A stretch of DNA of 6,632 nt from NCBI GenBank assembly GCA_937875605.1, contig CALLXZ010000487.1, forward strand, positions 1 through 6,632, given 5' to 3'. The notes beneath the pieces are model-generated. The model ran no database searches, was not told the origin of the DNA, and worked only from the letters and a program-made list of their open reading frames with translations. Source of the stretch: an uncultured Moheibacter sp. (GTDB lineage Bacteria > Bacteroidota > Bacteroidia > Flavobacteriales > Weeksellaceae). Both the position numbers and the translations under genes were made by a program. Of this stretch, positions 1-6,285 are shown piece by piece. How positions within the stretch are numbered: position 1 is the first letter of the stretch; every line of letters starts with the position of its first letter.

Positions 1-53
1 CCCAAACCTAATGTCGCCCATAAAGAAATACCTAACGTATAAATCACTTTCAT
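1..53 (-). CDS. N-terminus of an unidentified, probably membrane or exported protein (partial)
   Basis: An ATG on the minus strand at 53-51 opens a frame that stays open to the window edge. It encodes 17 complete residues, MKVIYTLGISLWATLGL. One Lys followed by a hydrophobic run is what a signal peptide or first membrane helix looks like. A perfect TAnnTTTG box lies 23 bases upstream of the ATG at 83-76, which supports a real gene start divergent from tag. An ATG at 60-58 in another frame meets a stop after three codons, so 53 is the better start. The protein cannot be identified from so few residues. That it is a gene is an inference from promoter plus hydrophobic start. Confidence 0.55.
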   Translation of the reverse strand, partial: MKVIYTLGISLWATLGL

Positions 54-138
54 AAAATCATTTTTTAATTCGAAGCAAATCTATGCTTATTTAGACTGAA
101 TAAAAATAATATCTATATGAGTCTTGTCACTTTCATAA
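44..138. repeat. 12-bp direct repeat TCACTTTCATAA, two copies
   Basis: Identical copies of TCACTTTCATAA lie at 44-55 and 127-138, 83 bases apart. On the minus strand both read TTATGAAAGTGA, so each carries an ATG-AAA-GTG start. The copy at 55-44 opens the left-edge gene. The copy at 138-127 opens only a seven-codon frame ending in TAG. The repeat may be a relic of a small duplication, or chance in AT-rich DNA. Confidence 0.4.
76..83 (-). promoter_or_regulatory. Bacteroidota -7 box (TAGATTTG) for the left-edge gene
   Basis: Read on the minus strand, TAGATTTG matches the Bacteroidota sigma-70 consensus TAnnTTTG at every fixed position. It would start transcription about 6-8 bases downstream, leaving a leader of roughly 15 bases before the ATG at 53. 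No clear TTG -33 element is seen at the usual spacing; that region is only T-rich. Confidence 0.5.
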
Positions 139-201
139 TTAAATTTTTAGAATAATGTCTGAAGGATTTTGTAGGTTTATCAAATAATTGATGCGAAGAA
201 A

Positions 202-762
202 ATGAAAACAAGATGCGGCTGGGTCAGCAATGAAGAAATTTATATCAAATACCATGATGAAGAATGGGGTGTTCCCGTTCGGGATGATGCAACTCAATTT
301 GAATTTCTCATTTTGGAAACATTTCAGGCAGGTTTGAGTTGGATTACCATTCTGCGAAAAAGAGAAAATTTCCGTAAAGCATTGGACAATTTTGACTATA
401 AAAAGATTGCGCAATACAATGAAGATAAGATTCAATCGTTATTAGAAAACGAAGGAATCATCCGAAATAAACTGAAAGTTCGTGCAACCGTTACCAACGC
501 ACAAGCTTTTATGAAAATTCAGGAAGAATTTGGTTCCTTTACCGATTATATTTGGGGGTTTGTGAATCATCAACCCGTAAATGCGAAAAGAAAAAATTTG
601 AAAGAAGTTCCGCCTACAACGGAATTGTCTGATAAAATTAGTAAAGATTTGAAAAAGAGAGGTTTTAAGTTTGTGGGAAGTACCGTAATTTATGCACATT
701 TGCAGGCAACGGGAATTGTAAACGACCATGTTACGGATTGTTTTCGTCATGCAGAAGTTTAA
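202..762 (+). CDS. tag: DNA-3-methyladenine glycosylase I
   Basis: Base-excision repair enzyme that cuts the N-glycosidic bond of 3-methyladenine in alkylated DNA, leaving an abasic site; cytoplasmic. The 186 residues align end to end with my recollection of E. coli Tag (187 aa). The start TRCGWVS, the YHDEEWGVP segment (17-25), QAGLSWITILRKRENFR (42-58), the FVNHQP motif and KKRGFKFVGST near the C-terminus are all family signatures. The structural zinc site of E. coli Tag (C4, H17, H175, C179) is conserved here as C5, H18, H176 and C180. The base-pocket residues Y17, E39 and W47 are also present. The ATG at 202 is chosen because it places the CGW motif at the very N-terminus, as in the family. 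The lipoprotein gene follows after 60 bases with no obvious terminator between, so cotranscription is possible. Function is inferred by homology, with all key residues intact. Confidence 0.96.
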   Translation: MKTRCGWVSNEEIYIKYHDEEWGVPVRDDATQFEFLILETFQAGLSWITILRKRENFRKALDNFDYKKIAQYNEDKIQSLLENEGIIRNKLKVRATVTNAQAFMKIQEEFGSFTDYIWGFVNHQPVNAKRKNLKEVPPTTELSDKISKDLKKRGFKFVGSTVIYAHLQATGIVNDHVTDCFRHAEV

Positions 763-822
763 CTTTCACGCAACCAATCAGAGAATTATCGTCAAATTAA
801 TTATAAATCAATTTAGAATAAG

Positions 823-1785
823 ATGAAAAAAATGAACCCGATCACCATGGCAGTTGTTACGATACTATCGGTGGTTTCTTTTTATCAGTGTACCAACAAC
901 GAAGATTTATTTTCAGGTTTCCCGACCGAAATGGATTTTCAAAACCTTCAGGAAGTACATGATACGATGACGCTTACCGACACGATCCAATTAACCATCA
1001 CCGATCCTACCATAGAAAATATTTTGGAAGGAGAGGACATACGTCTCGTTTTTCCGCCAAATTCCTGTACACTTGCAGGAGGAGCTACTCCTACTGCTCC
1101 TTTTAAAGTTTCCTTGATTGAAATTTTCAAACGTGGAGAAATGATCAAACATAATATTCAAACGTTTGCTGCCGAAGCTCCATTGGTTTCCGGCGGAATG
1201 TTTTGGGTACGTGTAACCGATGCTACGGGTGCCGAATTGACTTTGAACGGAGTTCAGGCAATTCTTCCATACCAAACCGATGCGAACGGATATGAAAATT
1301 CCATGCAGTATTTTATTGGCACAACACAGACCGCTCCTTCCGGTCCGGTGATTTCCTGGGGTGCCGGAAATTCAGAATTGACATTTGATGAAACAGCAGG
1401 AACCAATGGCGAATTTACCATTTGGAGCATCATCGGTGGATGGAGCAATTGTGATGCATTTTATAATCTAATTGACGGACAGTCTACCCAATTTAAAGTT
1501 CGTGTGCCAAACGCACCGGATTTCACCAATACACAGGTTTTCTTTGCTTTGAACGATTTCACTACTGTTGCTGCTTTGACGACCGTTCAGGGTGACGCTT
1601 TGGCAACTTATACAGGAAGTATCCCCACCGGAGCACAAGGAAAAATAATTGCTATTTCTTTAGTGGAGGGCGCCTTGCATTTTGCATCTCAGGACGTCAC
1701 TATCAGTGGCGACAATACATTTGATTTGGTGGTTGCACCGGGAACAATTGCAGACTTACAAAGTTTATTGAATACGGTCAATTAG
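823..1785 (+). CDS. Uncharacterised Bacteroidota lipoprotein with beta-sandwich domains
   Basis: A 320-residue probable lipoprotein: a KK start, a hydrophobic stretch (about 7-20) and then C23 in SFYQC, an imperfect lipobox of the loose kind common in Bacteroidota. Acidic residues at 27-28, just after the Cys, faintly recall the surface-export signals of Flavobacteria, but the match is weak. Residues about 52-150 carry a pattern I associate with a Bacteroidota extracellular beta-sandwich domain: predicted strand, FPPNSC (77-82), a VSLIEIFKRGEMI strand (96-108), then PLVSGGMFWVRV (120-131). Residues about 195-320 form a second region beginning with GGWSNCDAFYN (205-215), resembling the GW-NCD-FY motif found after such domains. 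There are no catalytic motifs. The upstream ATG (823) is used; M4 is possible and would also leave a signal peptide. It probably sits in the outer membrane or faces the periplasm. Its role is unknown. Confidence 0.8.
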   Translation: MKKMNPITMAVVTILSVVSFYQCTNNEDLFSGFPTEMDFQNLQEVHDTMTLTDTIQLTITDPTIENILEGEDIRLVFPPNSCTLAGGATPTAPFKVSLIEIFKRGEMIKHNIQTFAAEAPLVSGGMFWVRVTDATGAELTLNGVQAILPYQTDANGYENSMQYFIGTTQTAPSGPVISWGAGNSELTFDETAGTNGEFTIWSIIGGWSNCDAFYNLIDGQSTQFKVRVPNAPDFTNTQVFFALNDFTTVAALTTVQGDALATYTGSIPTGAQGKIIAISLVEGALHFASQDVTISGDNTFDLVVAPGTIADLQSLLNTVN

Positions 1786-1800
1786 ATATTTTAATAATTG

Positions 1801-1835
1801 AAAATCCGAAATCATAAAGATTTCGGATTTTTTTT
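1801..1835 (+). terminator. Intrinsic terminator of the lipoprotein gene
   Basis: A perfect 13-bp inverted repeat (1801-1813 with 1819-1831, ATAAA loop; core ATCCGAAATC/GATTTCGGAT) runs straight into eight T residues at 1828-1835. It begins 15 bases after the lipoprotein stop. On the minus strand the hairpin is followed by only TTTT and then mixed sequence, so it is weaker in that direction but could act both ways. It overlaps the last codons and the stop of the convergent DUF1275 gene (stop at 1814-1812). Confidence 0.88.
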
Positions 1836-2555
1836 ATGATGAATTTTTCGTCGCACTAAATTCATTTTCAATTTGATCTGATCATAAGTCAATCCTATCA
1901 AAAGTAAAAATACAGCAACAAATAAAATGTGGAGTTTTATATGTGAGTAAGCTAAGGCACTCAGTATTCCGCCTAGAAAAAAACAAGTAATGATGGTTAA
2001 TCGGAGTTCGATCGAAGAAATCAGTTTCTTTCGCTGTTCATTTGATTTAAAAAATAACAATTGAGATATTTCAATTCCTAAATCAGTGAAGAGTCCGGTC
2101 AAATGAGTTGTCCGCACAACCGAATTGGAGATCATGGTAACTAACGAGTTTTGCAAACCCATTGCAAACAATAAAATATAGGCTATCATATTTGGTGACT
2201 CCTTTAATAAGAAATATCCAAATAAAGCAACGAAAAACAAAAGAAATGATTCCATTAAAATAGGAATCACCAAAACATATCTTTCATTTTTTCTCGTAAT
2301 CCACTCCGCCAATAATCCGGATGAAAATGAACCTAAAAAGAAAAAGAACACAAACAAAAAATAAGCCATTCCCCTCCAAACATTTAGGCTATAAATTTCC
2401 TCTACAAAAAATGCAAAATGTCCCGTAACATTAGTAGTCAATTGTTGTACCGCAAGAAATCCCGCTACATTTACCATTCCTGCAACAAATGAAAGCAAGG
2501 AGGCAATTCGCAGGTTATGTTTCAACGTCCGGTTTTTACCGATATGTCTGAACAT
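1812..2555 (-). CDS. DUF1275/YoaK-family inner-membrane protein
   Basis: A 247-residue polytopic membrane protein. It has about six hydrophobic segments: roughly 15-37, 61-83, 93-117, 123-141, 187-203 and 207-224. The family signature is clear: AGMVNVAGFLA (25-35), the TGHF stretch (44-47) matching the usual 'TGN' site, GLQNSLVT (133-140) and the strongly conserved VRTTHLTGLFTDLGIE (147-162). The family is widespread and has no established function that I know of. The C-terminus is basic (RRKIHHKKNPK), fitting a cytoplasmic tail. The gene lies 61 bases downstream of glnS on the same strand. No TAnnTTTG box is visible in that gap, so readthrough from glnS is a plausible source of transcription. 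No Shine-Dalgarno is seen; only A-rich sequence precedes the ATG. The last codons are encoded within the hairpin terminator of the convergent lipoprotein gene. Confidence 0.88.
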   Translation of the reverse strand: MFRHIGKNRTLKHNLRIASLLSFVAGMVNVAGFLAVQQLTTNVTGHFAFFVEEIYSLNVWRGMAYFLFVFFFFLGSFSSGLLAEWITRKNERYVLVIPILMESFLLFFVALFGYFLLKESPNMIAYILLFAMGLQNSLVTMISNSVVRTTHLTGLFTDLGIEISQLLFFKSNEQRKKLISSIELRLTIITCFFLGGILSALAYSHIKLHILFVAVFLLLIGLTYDQIKLKMNLVRRKIHHKKNPKSL

Positions 2556-2581
2556 TTTTTAGGGTGTAATGTGATAAGAGA

Positions 2582-2608
2582 TCTCTAAGGTTTTCAAGAC
2601 CTTGGAGA
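2582..2608. repeat. Imperfect inverted repeat between glnS and the DUF1275 gene
   Basis: TCTCTAAGGT (2582-2591) pairs with ACCTTGGAGA (2599-2608) across a 7-base loop. As plus-strand RNA this is ten pairs including one U-G; as minus-strand RNA, the direction of glnS, the same position is a C/A mismatch. No real T-run follows on either strand. It lies 9 bases past the glnS stop, so it could be a weak terminator, an mRNA-stabilising end, or a copy of a dispersed flavobacterial palindrome. An adjoining perfect palindrome AGAGATCTCT covers 2577-2586. Confidence 0.45.
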
Positions 2609-2616
2609 CTTTCTGA

Positions 2617-4302
2617 TTATTTATTCTGCTCCTTTGCCCAAGTATCGCGCAATCCCACAGTTCGATTAAAAACATATTTTTCAGCCGTAGAATCTTTATC
2701 CAACGTGAAATAACCAATTCTTTGGAACTGGAATTTATCCTCAGGCTTTGCATTTTTCAAAGAAGGTTCTGCAAATCCTTGAACAATTTTCATTGAATCA
2801 GGATTTACAAATTTCAAAAAATCACCATCACCTTCCGAATCTGGAGATTCTACAGTAAACAATCTATCGTACAAACGAACTTCTATTGGTAAATTTTCCG
2901 TAGCCGAAACCCAATGAAGCGTTCCCTTCACTTTTCTCATACTCGCTTCCGAGCCTGAACCCGATTTGGAATCCGCATCATATTCTGCAAAAATGGTTGT
3001 GATATTTCCGGCTGCATCTTTCTCGACTCGCGTCGCTTTTACGATGTAACCACCTTTCAAACGAACTTCATTTCCTATGGATAAACGGAAAAACTTCTTC
3101 GGAGCATCTTCCATGAAATCTTCACGCTCGATGTATAATTCCCTTGTAAATGGAACTTCTCTGTTTCCAGCGCTTTCATCTTCGGGGTTATTTTCAACCG
3201 AAAGCAATTCAGTTTGACCTTCCGGATAATTTTCAATAACTAATTTCACAGGGTCAATTACTGCAAAAACACGTGGCGCAATTTTATTTAAATGATCACG
3301 TATTGCAAATTCCAACAATGAAATATCAATTACGTTGTCACGTTTCGCAACTCCTGCTTTATCCCAAAACATTCTGATTGATTCAGGCGTATAACCACGT
3401 CTTCTGTGCCCTGAAATTGTAGGCATTCTTGGGTCGTCCCATCCGGTAACAATTCCTTCGTCTACCAAAAGTTTTAGTTTACGTTTGGAAGTAATCATAT
3501 AACTTACATTTCCACGCGCAAATTCTCTTTGTTTTGGTTTATTTTCTTGATTTTCAATTTCAACCTGATTCAAATACCATTCATAAAGTGGTCTGTGATT
3601 TTCAAATTCCAGCGAACAAAGCGAATGGGAAATTCCTTCGATATAATCAGATTCGCCATGTGCCCAATCGTACATCGGATAGATTTTCCATTTGTCACCG
3701 CTTCTGTGGTGTTCTTTGTGCAAAACGCGGTACATAACCGGATCGCGCATATTCATATTAGGCGAAGACATATCGACTTTTGCACGTAAAACGTGACTTC
3801 CTTCCGGAAACTCGCCGTTTTTCATTTTTTCAAACAATTCCAGATTTTCTTCTACCGAACGCAAACGGCAAGGTGATTCTATGCCGGGTTCAAATGGAGT
3901 CTTTCGTTGTTCATTGATTATTTCAGAAGATTGGTCATCGACATACGCTTTTCCGTCTTTAATCATTTGAATTGCCCAATTGTAAAGTGTTTCAAAATAA
4001 TCTGATGCAAATCTTTCTTCAGCCCAACTAAACCCAAGCCATTTTACATCTTCGCGGATCGAATCCACAAATTCCTGTTCTTCCTTGGCAGGATTGGTAT
4101 CATCGAAACGCAGATTGACAGGCGCACCGTATTTTTCTCCTAATCCGAAATTGATACAAATTGCTTTTGCATGTCCGATGTGCAGATAACCATTGGGTTC
4201 CGGCGGGAAACGAAAGCGTAATTTGCTTTTGTCCAAACCATTGGTTAAATCATCTTCTATAATTTGCTCCAAGAAATTGAGCGGTTTTTTTTCTTCTTCC
4301 AT
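2617..4302 (-). CDS. glnS: Glutaminyl-tRNA synthetase
   Basis: Class I aminoacyl-tRNA synthetase that charges tRNA-Gln with glutamine using ATP; cytoplasmic. It is full length at 561 residues (E. coli GlnRS is about 554). In order it shows FPPEPNGYLHIGHAKAIC (33-49) with the HIGH signature at 41-44, the LRFDDTNPAKE glutamine/ATP pocket (64-74), YPMYDWAH (208-215) with Tyr211 at the position that contacts glutamine in E. coli, the KMSKR-loop equivalent ITSKRK (270-275), then GWDDPRMPTISG. The two beta-barrel anticodon-binding region runs from about 346 (VIDPVKLVIENY) to the conserved end FNRTVGLRDTWAK. The KMSKR loop has Thr where most GlnRS have Met, but both SKR residues remain. A perfect TAnnTTTG box lies 19 bases upstream of the ATG. 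GlnRS rather than GluRS is indicated by the FDDTNP, YPMYD and GLRDTWAK motifs. Having it means glutamine coding need not rely on GatCAB transamidation. Confidence 0.97.
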   Translation of the reverse strand: MEEEKKPLNFLEQIIEDDLTNGLDKSKLRFRFPPEPNGYLHIGHAKAICINFGLGEKYGAPVNLRFDDTNPAKEEQEFVDSIREDVKWLGFSWAEERFASDYFETLYNWAIQMIKDGKAYVDDQSSEIINEQRKTPFEPGIESPCRLRSVEENLELFEKMKNGEFPEGSHVLRAKVDMSSPNMNMRDPVMYRVLHKEHHRSGDKWKIYPMYDWAHGESDYIEGISHSLCSLEFENHRPLYEWYLNQVEIENQENKPKQREFARGNVSYMITSKRKLKLLVDEGIVTGWDDPRMPTISGHRRRGYTPESIRMFWDKAGVAKRDNVIDISLLEFAIRDHLNKIAPRVFAVIDPVKLVIENYPEGQTELLSVENNPEDESAGNREVPFTRELYIEREDFMEDAPKKFFRLSIGNEVRLKGGYIVKATRVEKDAAGNITTIFAEYDADSKSGSGSEASMRKVKGTLHWVSATENLPIEVRLYDRLFTVESPDSEGDGDFLKFVNPDSMKIVQGFAEPSLKNAKPEDKFQFQRIGYFTLDKDSTAEKYVFNRTVGLRDTWAKEQNK

Positions 4303-4321
4303 TTGAATTCTGAATAGGATG

Positions 4322-4329
4322 CAAATTTA
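4322..4329 (-). promoter_or_regulatory. Bacteroidota -7 box (TAAATTTG) for glnS
   Basis: On the minus strand TAAATTTG fits TAnnTTTG exactly and ends 19 bases before the glnS ATG, giving a predicted leader of only about 12-15 bases. A run of A residues sits just upstream. No good TTG lies at the usual -33 spacing; the nearest, in ACTTTGTA at 4370-4363, is about 35 bases away and too far. Confidence 0.55.
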
Positions 4330-4396
4330 GTTTTTTTAAGTATAATTGTAAGAATTATTAAGTACAAAGTATTTTCTAATTTGAAATTTAATCTAA

Positions 4397-5110
4397 ATGA
4401 AAAACCTACTTATTTTTTTCAAAATTATTTTGATTTTTTTCGGAGCAAATCTTTTTTCTCAGGAAAAATTAAAAGTCACGTATGAGGGAACAATGTCACT
4501 TGATGAAACAAATGCTACAAGTAAATTTGGGGGAAGATTTGTGCCGGCTACATTTGAATTAATCATTGATGGAAAATTGTCTGAATTTAAAGAAGTTGAA
4601 AAATTAATTACTTCACAAGAAGGGGAACGACCTCCAGCTACCATTGCTTCCGAAGACTATTACATAGATTTAAATCAAAACCTTTATTTCTACAAATGGA
4701 ATTTTAATAATAAGGAATTTATAATTTCTGATACTTTGCAAATTTTAGATTGGAAACTGCAAAAAGAAACAAAAGAATTGCTGGGAATTTCTTTGAGAAA
4801 AGCAACTTTTGAATTGGATGATGATAAAATTACGGCTTGGTATGCACCAAAGTTACCTTACAAAATCGGTCCTGAATTATATTGCGGACTTCCCGGACTT
4901 ATTTTAGAAATAGAAATTAGAGGAATTTCATCGGAAAATGCAATTTGGACTGACCGATTTGTAGCTCAAAATTTAGAGATATTGAATGATCAATACAAAA
5001 TTAAATTTCCAAAAGGCAAAATTATTTCAGAAGAAGAGTCTGATAAGATCTTTGATGAAAGTTCCAAAAAAATGACGGAAATGTATGGTGGTGGCGTGGA
5101 TAAAGATTAA
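4397..5110 (+). CDS. GLPGLI-family secreted protein
   Basis: A 237-residue exported protein of the GLPGLI family (TIGR01200/Porph_ging), found almost only in Bacteroidota and without a known function. The literal signature GLPGLI is at 164-169, inside the family block AWYAPKLPYKIGPELYCGLPGLILEIE (147-173). A classical signal peptide covers about 1-21 (KN, then a Phe/Ile/Leu-rich core, then ANLFSQ). There is no lipobox Cys, so export by signal peptidase I to the periplasm or beyond is expected. The rest looks like alternating beta strands, followed by a charged C-terminal helix (about 210-229) and a GGG tail. It is transcribed divergently from glnS across a 94-base gap, in which I find no convincing promoter for this direction. 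Its TAA overlaps the stop codon of the convergent rimM. Length and motif suggest an intact gene. Confidence 0.9.
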   Translation: MKNLLIFFKIILIFFGANLFSQEKLKVTYEGTMSLDETNATSKFGGRFVPATFELIIDGKLSEFKEVEKLITSQEGERPPATIASEDYYIDLNQNLYFYKWNFNNKEFIISDTLQILDWKLQKETKELLGISLRKATFELDDDKITAWYAPKLPYKIGPELYCGLPGLILEIEIRGISSENAIWTDRFVAQNLEILNDQYKIKFPKGKIISEEESDKIFDESSKKMTEMYGGGVDKD

Positions 5111-5631
5111 CCCAAATATAAATCCAATAAACCGTCAGGGATTTGAACTAAAATAGCTTTTTCGTCTCTGTTTACTTCTAAAATCCATTCTTCAACGATA
5201 GGAATTAGAACTTCTTTTCCATCGATTTCAATTTCAAATAAAGCTTGGGCTGTAGTATCGTTTACATTTTTAATCAAACCGACTTCCGTATTGGATTGGT
5301 CAAAAATCGTAAAACCAATGATTTCATGGTAATAAAAATCGCTTCCATCCAGTTCAGGAAGTGTGTTGAGTGGTAAATAAAGATGTTTGTTGACTAATTT
5401 TTCTGCTTCCTCGGCGGAAGTATCTTCAAATTTTACCAACATTTTTCCACGCGAATGCGATTGGATGAACTCAAAGAAAAAAGGAACCAGCATTCCGTTT
5501 GTTTCAACGAATACTGATTCCATATTTTCGTACAAATCCGGTTCGTCTGTATCGAGATGCAAAATTAAATTTCCTTTGAAACCGTGAAGTTTAGTAATCT
5601 TACCTAAGTAATAACAATCTTCTTTTTGCAT
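5107..5631 (-). CDS. rimM: Ribosome maturation factor RimM (16S rRNA processing)
   Basis: A cytoplasmic assembly factor that, in E. coli, binds S19 and the 30S head and is needed for efficient 16S rRNA maturation. At 174 residues it is normal for the family. The N-terminal barrel (about 5-88) opens with YYLGKITKLHGFKGNL (7-22), the family's G-I---HG--G signature. The C-terminal PRC-barrel domain begins at FYYHEIIGF and ends with the standard IPIVEEWILEVNRDEK and IPDGLLDLY motifs. It follows rpsP by 15 bases on the same strand, so the two are almost certainly cotranscribed. E. coli continues with trmD and rplS, but here the next gene is convergent, so those are absent from this site. There is no Shine-Dalgarno of note. 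The stop codon (5109-5107) overlaps that of the GLPGLI gene, leaving no intergenic space for a terminator. Confidence 0.96.
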   Translation of the reverse strand: MQKEDCYYLGKITKLHGFKGNLILHLDTDEPDLYENMESVFVETNGMLVPFFFEFIQSHSRGKMLVKFEDTSAEEAEKLVNKHLYLPLNTLPELDGSDFYYHEIIGFTIFDQSNTEVGLIKNVNDTTAQALFEIEIDGKEVLIPIVEEWILEVNRDEKAILVQIPDGLLDLYLG

Positions 5632-5646
5632 CAGACGAATTGAGAT

Positions 5647-6231
5647 TTATTCTTCTGTTTTTTCTTCTTCCGAAGCCGGTTCTTCCGTTGCTTCTGCAAC
5701 TACTTCCGGAGTTTCCTCAGCAGTAGTTTCTTCAGAAACTTCAGCTGCTTCTTCAGTCGCAGTTTCTACTTCTTCTGCCGGAGCTTCTTCAGCAACCGCT
5801 ATACGAGCGTCTGATTTTTTCTTTTCCGCTTCCAAAGCAGCCGATTTAGCATCTTCTTTCGCTTTTGCCAAACCGTCTTTTTTACCTTGAACAGCATTTG
5901 CTCTTTCTTCTAACCAAGCATCAAAACGCTTTTCAGCTTCTTCCTGGCTAAATGCACCCTTTGAAACACCACCCAATAAGTGTTTTTTCATCAACGCACC
6001 TTTGTAAGAAAGGATGTTTTTTGCTGTGTTAGTAGGCTCAGCACCCACTTGTAACCAATGCACTGCACGATCTAAATCCAAATCGATAGTTGCCGGATTT
6101 GTAACGGGGTTGTAAGTTCCGATTTTCTCGATGAAACGTCCATCACGTGGAGATCTTGAATCGGCGATAACGATATGGAAAAATGCTTTTCCTTTTCTAC
6201 CGTGTCTTTGCAATCTAATTTTTGTTGCCAT
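5647..6231 (-). CDS. rpsP: 30S ribosomal protein S16 with long acidic C-terminal extension
   Basis: Small-subunit protein that binds 16S rRNA in the 5' and central domain region and helps assembly. Residues 1-85 are the S16 fold: [18 protein letters not shown] (4-21), [20 protein letters not shown] (23-42), then a [16 protein letters not shown] helix region (59-74). The total of 194 residues is more than twice the 80-90 of E. coli-type S16. Residues about 95-141 are charged and helical ([31 protein letters not shown]), and about 147-194 are almost only E, A, T, V, S and P. Such tails are common in Bacteroidota S16. The start is the ATG at 6231, giving the classic MATKIRL. The frame could be read back to a TTG at 6288, but that TTG belongs to the promoter box TATATTTG, so the longer form is rejected. 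It is first in an operon with rimM. Confidence 0.96.
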   Translation of the reverse strand: MATKIRLQRHGRKGKAFFHIVIADSRSPRDGRFIEKIGTYNPVTNPATIDLDLDRAVHWLQVGAEPTNTAKNILSYKGALMKKHLLGGVSKGAFSQEEAEKRFDAWLEERANAVQGKKDGLAKAKEDAKSAALEAEKKKSDARIAVAEEAPAEEVETATEEAAEVSEETTAEETPEVVAEATEEPASEEEKTEE

Positions 6232-6245
6232 TTTTATATGTATTT

Positions 6246-6277
6246 TTGGGAACTCGTCCCGGATTAATTTACATTTT
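6246..6277 (+). promoter_or_regulatory. Candidate promoter (TTG-N21-TACATTTT) for the HD-domain gene
   Basis: TTG at 6246-6248 and TACATTTT at 6270-6277 are separated by 21 bases, close to the Bacteroidota -33/-7 arrangement. The -7 box differs from TAnnTTTG only in its last base. A start near 6284 would give a leader of about 20 bases before the ATG at 6305. All of it lies within the rpsP leader on the other strand. Confidence 0.35.
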
Positions 6278-6285
6278 TGAGGGTG

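Noticed and set aside
172..179. TAGGTTTA as a possible -7 box for tag
   Set aside because: It misses the final G of TAnnTTTG, no TTG lies at 19-21 bases upstream, and the leader would be short; too weak to call.
191..205. Tiny frame ATG CGA AGA AAA TGA overlapping the tag start as ATGA
   Set aside because: Four codons in AT-rich DNA are expected by chance, and no ribosome binding site precedes it.
139..435. 98-codon minus-strand frame opposite tag
   Set aside because: It lies antisense to intact tag, its composition is that of a shadow frame, and no promoter box or recognisable motif supports it.
3529..3789. Open frames on the plus strand opposite glnS
   Set aside because: They are antisense shadows of an unambiguous GlnRS coding region, with no family resemblance or start signal.
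4377..4383. TAATTTG just before the GLPGLI gene as a -7 box
   Set aside because: It has one base too few between TA and TTTG and sits only 13 bases before the ATG.
6248..6260. GGGA/TCCC mini-hairpin in the rpsP leader as a ribosomal-protein autoregulatory element
   Set aside because: Only four base pairs, no conserved loop that I recognise, and no known S16 leader of this kind.
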